A stretch of DNA of 25,474 bases from Neoechinorhynchus agilis (lineage: Eukaryota > Acanthocephala): positions 1-25,474 of the forward strand of contig JBMGUZ010000037.1 of assembly GCA_051530055.1 (NCBI GenBank). The letters run 5' to 3'. Position 1 is the stretch's first letter. Each line of letters starts with the position of its first letter. Shown piece after piece: positions 17,347 through 25,474 of the stretch. The notes below the pieces were generated by a model. That model made no database searches, had not been told where the DNA came from, and worked only from the letters and a program-made list of their open reading frames with translations. Position numbers and translations under genes: made by a program.

Positions 17347-18830
17347 TCGAGATGCACGTCAGTGTCTCGTTGGGTTTTTCCAAGTCCTGCTGCGTCATGC
17401 GATATGGCGGCGCGGTATGGACATTTGTGTACGTTACTTTTGAGGTATTTAAATTCTTTCCTGGTCATTCGGTTTTTTGTTGAAAAGAATTTCGTTTTGG
17501 TTAAAGTTTTTAAATTTGATTTCTTCGTTGGAGCTCAGATCGAGAGGTAAATCAGTGTTCTCGTTGGGTTTTTCCAAGTCCTGCTTCGTCATGCAATACG
17601 GCGGCGCGGTATGGACATTTGCGTACGTCACTTTTGAGGTTTTAAATTCTTTCGTGGTCATTCGGTTTTTGTTGAAAAGAATTTCGTTTTGGTTAAAGTT
17701 TTTAAATTTGATTTCTCTGTTGGAGCTCAGATCGAGAGGTAAATCAGTGTTCTCGTTGGGTTTTTCCAAGTCCTGCTTCGTCATGCAATACGGCGGCGCG
17801 GTATGGACATTTGCGTACGTCACTTTTTAGGTTTTTAAATTCTTTCGTGGTCATTCGGTTTTTTGTTGAAAAGAATTTCGTTTTGGTTAAAGTTTTTAAA
17901 TTTGATTTCTCTGTTGGAGCTCAGATCGAGAGGTAAATCAGTGTTCTCGTTGGGTTTTTCCAAGTCCTGCTGCGTCATGCAATACGGCGGCGCGGTATGG
18001 ACATTTGCGTACGTCACTTTTTAAGTTTTTAAATTCTTTCGTGGTCATTCGGTTTTTTGTTGAAAAGAATTTCGTTTTGGTTAAAGTTTTTAAATTTAAT
18101 TTCTCTGTTGGAGCTCAGATCGAGAGGTAAATCAGTGTTCTCGTTGGGTTTTTCCAAGTCCTGCTTCGTCATGCAATACGGCGGCGCGGTATGGACATTT
18201 GTGTACGTCACTTTTGAGGTTTTTAAATTCTTTCGTGGTCATTCGGTTTTTGTTGAAAAAAATTTCGTTTTGGTTAAAGTTTTTAAATTATATTTCTCCG
18301 TTGGAGCTCAGATCGAGAGGTAAATCAGTGATCTCGTTGGGTTTTTCCAAAAGTTTTGTTTCGTCAGCAATATGGCGGCACGGTATTGTTGAAAAGAATT
18401 TCGTCTTGGTTAAAGTTTTTAAATTTGATTTCTCCGTTGGAGCTCAGAACGAGAGGTAATTCAGTGTTCTCGTTGGGTTTTTCCAAGTCCTGCTTCGTCA
18501 TGCAATACGGCGGCGCGGTATGGACATTTGCGTACGTCACTTTTTAGGTTTTTAAATTCTTTCCTGGTCATTCGGTTTTTTGTTGAAAAGAATTTCGTTT
18601 TGGTTAAAGTTTTTAAATTTGATTTCTCTGTTGGAGCTCTGATCGAGAGGTAAATCAGTGATCTCGTTGGGTTTTTCCAAAAGTTTTGTTTCGTCAGCAA
18701 TATGGCGGCACGGTATGGACATTTGCGTACGTCACTTTTGAGGTTTTTAAATTCTTTCGTGGTCGTTCGGTTTTTTGTTGAAAAGAATTTCGTTTTGGTT
18801 AAAGTTTTTAAATTTGGTTTCCTAAAGTCT
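17347..18830. repeat. Tandem array of 8 x about 194-bp units between TOM6 and HSP90
   Basis: The anchor CTCGTTGGGTTTTTCC starts at 17366, 17560, 17752, 17946, 18140, 18333, 18469 and 18663, giving spacings of 194, 192, 194, 194, 193, 136 and 194 bp. The 136-bp unit lacks an internal piece. Units contain GCGTACGTCA (a palindromic, CRE-like core) and a GC-rich block reading ATATGGCGGC in three units and ATACGGCGGC in the other five. On the minus strand many units are open and would read MTYANVHTAPPYCM, but there is no sign that this is a gene. Confidence 0.95.
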
Positions 18831-19280
18831 TGCTACGTAATCGCCTACGTTGCGCTATTGCGGTTTGATATTGAAATTTAGTTGAGGATTGCATTTGGGT
18901 GTGGTTAGAGATATGTTATTGTTTAGTTCGCTTGTCGACACCCGAGGGAGATCGAAATTCGGTGATTGTCAATTCAAACCCTAAAATTACAGAACGATTC
19001 ATCACAACGCACCCATGATTGTTCATTACGTCACGCCGTTGCATTTTGTGATTAAAATTTCTTATAGAGTGGAAAACAATTCTGCCTTTGTTCATTGATT
19101 TCTCGCCGTTGGCTCTCAGGTGGTGAAGAACGTCAGTTTTGAACTATTTTTCCTTATCGCATGCGTCAGGAGAATTCGGTTTGTGCGTGTGTAGTGTGTA
19201 CATCTCGATTTCTTTCCCGTCTTCGCCGTCTTCACCATCGTTTCCTCGCTCGCACACTTCTACACTTTCAGAAGACGACA
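18831..19280 (+). promoter_or_regulatory. HSP90 promoter and 5' leader, with a probable splice or trans-splice acceptor
   Basis: Unique DNA lies between the array and the HSP90 start. TTCTACACTTTCAG ends at 19271, nine bases before the ATG. This is a strong nematode-type 3' splice site, so the leader is probably joined here to a 5' UTR exon or a spliced leader. No perfect heat-shock element was found. Confidence 0.5.
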
Positions 19281-21452
19281 ATGTCCCAACCAGTCTCCGG
19301 CAGCAGCAACGATGGTGAGGTGTTTCAGTTCCAAGCTGAGATATCTCAACTGATGAGTCTGATAATCAACACGTTCTATTCTAATAAGGAGATTTTTCTA
19401 CGAGAGTTGATATCAAATGCTTCAGACGCGTTAGACAAGATCCGGTATCAGTCATTGACAGATCCGAGTAAGCTGGAGGGGAAATCCGAGCTGGAGATCC
19501 GTATAGTGCCAGACCGCGAGAATAGACTTCTTCACATCATCGACACGGGCGTTGGAATGACCAAAGCTGATCTGATCAACAATCTCGGTACCATTGCAAA
19601 ATCCGGCACTAAGGCTTTCATGGAAGCATTGAGTGCAGGTGCGGACATCAGTATGATTGGCCAGTTCGGTGTTGGCTTCTACTCGGCTTATCTGGTTTCC
19701 GACCGTGTCACCGTGACCAGTAAATGCAACGAAGAGGATGAACAATACGTTTGGGAGAGTGCAGCCGGTGGTACGTTCACTATAAGACCCGATGTTGATG
19801 GTGAACGGCTTGGTCGCGGATCTAAAATCACTCTGCACATGAAGGAGGATCAGCTCGAATATTTGGAAGAACGAAAGATCACTGACGTCGTAAAGAAGCA
19901 TTCTCAGTTCATTTGTTATCCGATAAAACTTGAGGTTGTGAAGGAACGGGAAAAGGAGGTCGAAGACGATGAACCAGCTTCTACTACTCAGGAGGAAGAA
20001 GAAACAAAGGACGATGAGAAGAAAGTGGACGTTGAAGAAGTCGAAGACGAGGAAGACGAAGGTACCGATAAGAAGAAAAAGAAAACTATCAAGGAAAAGT
20101 ACCTCGAAGATAAAGTCCTTAATTCTACCAAACCAATATGGACTCGTAACCCAGATTCAATCAAACAAGAAGAGTACGGAGAGTTTTATAAACAATTGAC
20201 TAACGATTGGGAAGACCATTTGGCTGTGAAACACTTTAGCGTCGAAGGTCAACTCGAGTTCCGAGCTCTTCTATTCATCCCTAAACGTGCTCCATTTGAT
20301 TTGTTCGAGAATAAGAAGGTGAAAAACGCAATTAAATTATATGTGCGACGAGTGTTCATCATGGAAAACTGCGAGGAGCTTATGCCCGAGTATTTGAACT
20401 TCATCAAAGGAGTTATCGACAGTGAGGATCTTCCATTGAACATCAGCCGTGAGATGCTTCAGCAGAATAAGATTTTGAAAGTTATTCGTAAGAATGTGGT
20501 TAAAAAATGTTTGGAACTGATGGAAGAGTTGGCCGAGGACAAGGAGAGCTATGAGAAATTCTACTCTCAGTTCTCGCGTAACATCAAACTCGGTATCCAT
20601 GAGGACTCGACGAACCGAACTAAGATTTCTGAACTTTTACGGTACCACACCAGTGCAGGCGATGAAATGAGTAGCCTCAAGGATTACGTTAGTCGAATGA
20701 AACCAAATCAAAAGGACATTTACTTCATCACTGGAGAATCAAAGGACCATGTTTCGAAATCGGTGTTTGTTGAACGTGTGATCAAACGTGGATTCGAGGT
20801 GGTCTACATGATTGAACCTATCGATGAATACTGTGTTCAACAACTAAAGGAGTTTGACGGCCATAAATTGGTCAGTGTTACTAAGGAAGGACTTGAGTTG
20901 CCTGAGGACGAGGATGAGAAGAAAAAGTTTGAAAGTGATAAAGAGAAGTTTGAGCCTTTGTGTAAGACAATGAAGGATATTTTAGGAAAGCGAGTCGAAA
21001 AAGTACAAGTGTCCAATCGGTTAGTCCACTCTCCATGCTGCATCGTTACAAGTCAGTACGGATGGTCCGCTAATATGGAACGAATAATGAAGGCACAAGC
21101 TCTTAGAGACACGAGTACTCTCGGATACATGGCCGCCAAAAAGAATCTGGAAATCAATCCGGATCATTCGATTATAAAAACTTTGGCGGAACGTGATGCA
21201 GCAAACGACCGAAGTCTGAAGGATCTTGTGATTTTGTTGTTCGAAACCTCCCTTCTTGCCTCTGGATTCAGTCTTGAATGCCCACAAACTCACGCAGAAC
21301 GGATCAATAGAATGGTAATGCTTGGTCTTGGTCTCGAAGAGGAGCTAGAGAAGGAAACTGCAGCCGGAGACGAAGAGAAGAAGGCTAAGGCTGACGAAAA
21401 AACTGCCCCGGCTGCTGAAGAAGATGTCGAACGAATGGAGGATGTTGATTAA
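19281..21452 (+). CDS. hsp90: Cytosolic heat shock protein 90
   Basis: This is an ATP-dependent dimeric chaperone for kinases, receptors and other clients. The coding region is one uninterrupted exon of 723 residues. The start at 19281 ([13 protein letters not shown]) is chosen over an in-frame ATG at 19161 because a CTTTCAG acceptor lies nine bases before it and the upstream 40 residues look like leader. The N-terminal ATPase domain has [17 protein letters not shown] (catalytic Glu42, Mg-binding Asn46), [14 protein letters not shown] and [14 protein letters not shown] charged linker spans about 223-276. The middle domain has the catalytic-loop Arg in [12 protein letters not shown] (about residue 390). 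The C-terminal dimerisation domain is complete. The last residues are RMEDVD, not the usual MEEVD that binds TPR co-chaperones. The lack of endoplasmic-reticulum or mitochondrial signals marks it as the cytosolic form. Confidence 0.98.
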   Translation: MSQPVSGSSNDGEVFQFQAEISQLMSLIINTFYSNKEIFLRELISNASDALDKIRYQSLTDPSKLEGKSELEIRIVPDRENRLLHIIDTGVGMTKADLINNLGTIAKSGTKAFMEALSAGADISMIGQFGVGFYSAYLVSDRVTVTSKCNEEDEQYVWESAAGGTFTIRPDVDGERLGRGSKITLHMKEDQLEYLEERKITDVVKKHSQFICYPIKLEVVKEREKEVEDDEPASTTQEEEETKDDEKKVDVEEVEDEEDEGTDKKKKKTIKEKYLEDKVLNSTKPIWTRNPDSIKQEEYGEFYKQLTNDWEDHLAVKHFSVEGQLEFRALLFIPKRAPFDLFENKKVKNAIKLYVRRVFIMENCEELMPEYLNFIKGVIDSEDLPLNISREMLQQNKILKVIRKNVVKKCLELMEELAEDKESYEKFYSQFSRNIKLGIHEDSTNRTKISELLRYHTSAGDEMSSLKDYVSRMKPNQKDIYFITGESKDHVSKSVFVERVIKRGFEVVYMIEPIDEYCVQQLKEFDGHKLVSVTKEGLELPEDEDEKKKFESDKEKFEPLCKTMKDILGKRVEKVQVSNRLVHSPCCIVTSQYGWSANMERIMKAQALRDTSTLGYMAAKKNLEINPDHSIIKTLAERDAANDRSLKDLVILLFETSLLASGFSLECPQTHAERINRMVMLGLGLEEELEKETAAGDEEKKAKADEKTAPAAEEDVERMEDVD

Positions 21453-21793
21453 GAGAGAGCGAAGAAAAATTGAGAGGCGTCCTATGAAAAGAAAAGTATC
21501 GGTCATTCGTATGCTCACGGAAAAGTACGCGCTCAAACATACTTTTTTCCGATTTATAATTGGGCTTCGGTTAGGTATCTTGCATTTTGTATCGATATTA
21601 CAGTAGTCGAAGTGGTTTTCATTCGATTGGATACGAAGGCAACCGTAATGATCCTTTAATGCTACCCTTTACAAAATAGAGGAGAAGCGGCCTAAAATCG
21701 TAGCTTTTCTCATGGGCTCTTCGCCGACGTTTGTACCATTTGTAATCCCCGCCCAGTTAAAGATCTTAAACCTTTGGATTGCCTTTTCCGTTC
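21453..21793. other. HSP90 3' flank
   Basis: This should hold the 3' UTR. No AATAAA was seen. The minisatellite starts about 340 bp after the stop codon. Confidence 0.5.
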
Positions 21794-24700
21794 GGGTGGG
21801 ACTATCCAGTCGAGGGAGGTTCGTTGGGGTGGGAACGTGTCCGTACGTTTGAGAATATCCGGTCAGGTTGGAAGGCCGGTACTGGTGGTAATGTCTGGTC
21901 TGTGGGATGTCTATTCGAGTGGGACTATTCAGTCGAGGGAGGCTCGTTGGGGTGGGAACGTGTCCGTACGTTTGAGAATATCGGTCAGGTTGGAAGGCCG
22001 GTACTGGTGGTAATGTCTGGTCTGTGGGATGTCTATTCGAGTGGGACTATTCAGTCGAGGGAGGCTCGTTCGGGTGGGACTATCCAGTCGAAGGAGGTTC
22101 GTTCGGGTGGGAACGTGTCGTACGTTTGAGAATATCCGGTCAGGTTGGAAGGCCGGTACTGGTGGTAATGTCTGGTCTGTGGGATGTCTATTCGAGTGGG
22201 ACTATTCAGTCGAGGGAGGCTCGTTCGGGTGGGACTATCCAGTCGAGGGAGGTTCGTTGGGGTGGGAACGTGTCCGTACGTTTGAGAATATCCGGTCAGG
22301 TTGGAAGGCCGGTACTGGTGGTAATGTCTGGTCTGTGGGATGTCTATTCGAGTGGGACTATTCAGTCGAGGGAGGCTCGTTCGGGTGGGACTATCCAGTC
22401 GAGGGAGGTTCGTTGGGGTGGGAACGTGTCCGTACGTTTGAGAATATCCGGTCAGGTTGGAAGGCCGGTACTGGTGGTAATGTCTGGTCTGTGGGATGTC
22501 TATTCGAGTGGGACTATTCAGTCGAGGGAGGCTCGTTGGGGTGGGAACGTGTCCGTACGTTTGAGAATATCCGGTCAGGTTGGAAGGCCGGTACTGGTGG
22601 TAATGTCTGGTCTGTGGGATGTCTATTCGAGTGGGACTATTCAGTCGAGGGCTCGTTCGGGTGGGACTATCCAGTAGAAGGGTTCGTTCGGGTGAGAACG
22701 TGTCCGTACGTTTGAGAATATCCGGTCAGGTTGGAAGGCCGGTACTGGTGGTAATGTCTGGTCTGTGGGATGTCTATTCGAGTGGGACTATTCAGTCGAG
22801 GGAGGCTCGTTCGGGTGGGACTATCCAGTCGAGGGAGGTTCGTTGGGGTGGGAACGTGTCCGTACGTTTGAGAATATCCGGTCAGGTTGGAAGGCCGGTA
22901 CTGGTGGTAATGTCTGGTCTGTGGGATGTCTATTCGAGTGGGACTATTCAGTCGAGGGAGGCTCGTTCGGGTGGGACTATCCAGTCGAGGGAGGTTCGTT
23001 GGGGTGGGAACGTGTCCGTACGTTTGAGAATATCCGGTCAGGTTGGAAGGCCGGTACTGGTGGTAATGTCTGGTCGGAGGGATGTCTATTCGAGTGGGAC
23101 TATTCAGTCGAGGGAGGTTCGTTCGGGTGGGAACGTGTCCGTACGTTTGAGAATATCCGGTCAGGTTGGAAGGCCGGTACTGGTGGTAATGTCTGGTCTG
23201 TGGGATGTCTATTCGAGTGGGACTATTCAGTCGAGGGAGGCTCGTTCGGGTGGGACTATCCAGTCGAGGGAGGTTCGTTGGGGTGGGAACGTGTCCGTAC
23301 GTTTGAGAATATCCGGTCAGGTTGGAAGGCCGGTACTGGTGGTAATGTCTGGTCTGTGGGATGTCTATTCGAGTGGGACTATTCAGTCGAGGGAGGCTCG
23401 TTCGGGTGGGACTATCCAGTCGAGGGAGGTTCGTTGGGGTGGGAACGTGTCCGTACGTTTGAGAATATCCGGTCAGGTTGGAAGGCCGGTACTGGTGGTA
23501 ATGTCTGGTCTGTGGGATGTCTATTCGAGTGGGACTATTCAGTCGAGGGAGGCTCGTTCGGGGGACTATCCAGTCGAGGGAGGTTCGTTGGGGTGGGAAT
23601 GTCCGTACGTTTGAGAATATCCGGTCAGGTTGGAAGGCCGGTACTGGTGGTAATGTCTGGTCTGTGGGATGTCTATTCGAGTGGGACTATTCAGTCGAGG
23701 GAGGCTCGTTCGGGTGGGACTATCCAGTCGAGGGAGGTTCGTTGGGGTGGGAACGTGTCCGTACGTTTGAGAATATCCGGTCAGGTTGGAAGGCCGGTAC
23801 TGGTGGTAATGTCTGGTCTGTGGGATGTCTATTCGAGTGGGACTATTCAGTCGAGGGAGGCTCGTTTGGGTGGGAACGTGTCCGTACGTTTGAGAATATC
23901 CGGTCAGGTTGGAAGGCCGGTACTGGTGGTAATGTCTGGTCGGAGGGATGTCTATTCGAGTGGGACTATTCAGTCAGGGAGGCTCGTTCGGGTGGGACTA
24001 TCCAGTAGAGGGAGGTTCGTTCGGGTGAGAATGTGTCCGTACGTTTGAGAATATCCGGTCAGGTTGGAAGGCCGGTACTGGTGGTAATGTCTGGTCTGTG
24101 GGATGTCTATTCGAGTGGGACTATTCAGTCGAGGGAGGCTCGTTCGGGTGGGACTATCCAGTCGAGGGAGGTTCGTTGGGGTGGGAACGTGTCCGTACGT
24201 TTGAGAATATCCGGTCAGGTTGGAAGGCCGGTACTGGTGGTAATGTCTGGTCTGTGGGATGTCTATTCGAGTGGGACTATTCAGTCGAGGGAGGCTCGTT
24301 CGGGTGGGACTATCCAGTCGAGGGAGGTTCGTTGGGGTGGGAACGTGTCCGTACGTTTGAGAATATCCGGTCAGGTTGGAAGGCCGGTACTGGTGGTAAT
24401 GTCTGGTCTGTGGGATGTCTATTCGAGTGGGACTATTCAGTCGAGGGAGGCTCGTTGGGGTGGGAACGTGTCCGTACGTTTGAGAATATCCGGTCAGGTT
24501 GGAAGGCCGGTACTGGTGGTAATGTCTGGTCTGTGGGATGTCTATTCGAGTGGGACTATTCAGTCAAGGGAGGCTCGTTCGGGTGGGACTATCCAGTAGA
24601 AGGAGGTTCGTTCGGGTGAGAATGTGTCCGTACGTTTGAGAATATCCGGTCAGGTTGGAAGGCCGGTACTGGTGGTAATGTCTGGTCTGTGGGATGTCTA

Positions 24701-25474
24701 TTCGAGTGGGACTATTCAGTCGAGGGAGGCTCGTTCGGGTGGGACTATCCAGTCGAGGGAGGTTCGTTGGGGTGGGAACGTGTCCGTACGTTTGAGAATA
24801 TCCGGTCAGGTTGGAAGGCCGGTACTGGTGGTAATGTCTGGTCTGTGGGATGTCTATTCGAGTGGGACTATCCAGTCGAGGGAGGTTCGTTGGGGTGGGA
24901 ACGTGTCCGTACGTTTGAGAATATCCGGTCAGGTTGGAAGGCCGGTACTGGTGGTAATGTCTGGTCTGTGGGATGTCTATTCGAGTGGGACTATTCAGTC
25001 GAGGGAGGCTCGTTCGGGTGGGACTATCCAGTAGAAGGAGGTTCGTTCGGGTGAGAACGTGTCCGTACGTTTGAGAATATCCGGTCAGGTTGGAAGGCCG
25101 GTACTGGTGGTAATGTCTGGTCTGTGGGATGTCTATTCGAGTGGGACTATTCAGTCGAGGGAGGCTCGTTGGGGTGGGAACGTGTCCGTACGTTTGAGAA
25201 TATCCGGTCAGGTTGGAAGGCCGGTACTGGTGGTAATGTCTGGTCTGTGGGATGTCTATTCGAGTGGGACTATTCAGTCGAGGGAGGCTCGTTCGGGTGG
25301 GACTATCCAGTAGAGGGAGGTTCGTTCGGGTGAGAATGTGTCCGTACGTTTGAGAATATCCGGTCAGGTTGGAAGGCCGGTACTGGTGGTAATGTCTGGT
25401 CTGTGGGATGTCTATTCGAGTGGGACTATTCAGTCGAGGGAGGCTCGTTCGGGTGGGACTATCCAGTAGAAGGA
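21794..25474. repeat. GT-rich minisatellite, at least 25 units of 156/123 bp, runs off the window
   Basis: The anchor TCTGGTC occurs 25 times from 21894 to 25395. Spacings are mostly 156 or 123 bp, with a few of 122, 151, 152 or 155. A full unit is two 33-bp subunits (both starting GTGGGACTAT and containing AGTCGAGGGAGG), followed by about 90 bp with GTACGTTTGAGAATATCCGG and AAGGCCGGTACTGGTGG. The 123-bp units lack one 33-bp subunit. The order is often 156-156-123, a 435-bp higher-order repeat. All main lengths are multiples of three and the plus strand has few stops, so frames of up to 427 codons appear in more than one register; these look like repeat artefacts. Confidence 0.97.

Noticed and set aside
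17449-18211. Minus-strand repeat protein (MTYANVHTAPPYCM units) in the 194-bp array.
   Set aside because: The frame is broken at several units by length changes and stops, and the array sits in a promoter interval.
17480-18800. GAAAAGAATTTC in each 194-bp unit as a heat-shock element upstream of HSP90.
   Set aside because: The GAA and TTC blocks are one base too close for the nGAAnnTTCn rule, and the third block is missing.
19161-19280. A 40-residue N-terminal extension of HSP90, possibly an organelle signal.
   Set aside because: A strong splice acceptor lies at 19271, between the upstream ATG and the conserved start, so the extension is most likely leader or removed sequence.
22024-24048. 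Open frames of 188-427 codons in the 3' minisatellite as a repetitive secreted or structural protein.
   Set aside because: Two registers are open at once, there is no signal peptide or unique end, and off-length units break the frame.

Overview
The window is eukaryotic nuclear DNA from a small-genome animal. Six genes can be recognised. Their introns are mostly 45-55 nt, with acceptors of the TTTCAG/TTTTAG type. Two genes (HSP90, KRI1) have such an acceptor directly before the start codon and CHMP1 has one a few bases upstream, which would fit spliced-leader addition. Together with a SID-1 gene this is nematode-like, but the phylum is an inference; other trans-splicing invertebrates are possible.

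Layout. 1-620: a short minus-strand coding end and a ~325-bp inverted-repeat element. 1065-3827: a SID-1/SIDT dsRNA channel (+) with a duplicated exon start that upsets the splice phase. 3886-5680: a 157-bp tandem duplication whose second unit is interrupted by a dead, 5'-truncated LINE (minus). 5776-6454: CHMP1, an ESCRT-III subunit (-). Its start-codon region is repeated eight times in tandem up to 7463. 7700-8165: a second LINE remnant (+). 8358-10771: KRI1, a ribosome-biogenesis factor (-, six exons). 10790-12050: intergenic, with foldback elements. 12056-12529: a Q/Y-rich hypothetical protein (+). 12536-~16495: phosphonopyruvate decarboxylase (-, at least six exons), with a 2.6-kb intron filled by a palindromic tandem array. 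16602-16892: an unrecognised + strand exon. 16917-17138: a TOM6-like mitochondrial import subunit (-). 17347-18830: a 194-bp tandem array between the divergent TOM6 and HSP90 genes. 19281-21452: cytosolic HSP90 (+, no introns in the coding region). 21794 to the window end: a GT-rich minisatellite of at least 25 units.

The genes do not form one pathway: they cover RNA uptake, membrane remodelling, 40S ribosome assembly, phosphonate (C-P bond) biosynthesis, mitochondrial import and protein folding. The most unusual points are the animal-type phosphonopyruvate decarboxylase, the array that copies the CHMP1 start codon, the SID-1 exon duplication, the variant HSP90 C-terminus (MEDVD), and four separate tandem arrays, each at the edge of a gene or inside one. 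All calls come from reading the sequence; no database search was run, and splice sites were chosen by phase and by similarity to protein families recalled from memory.
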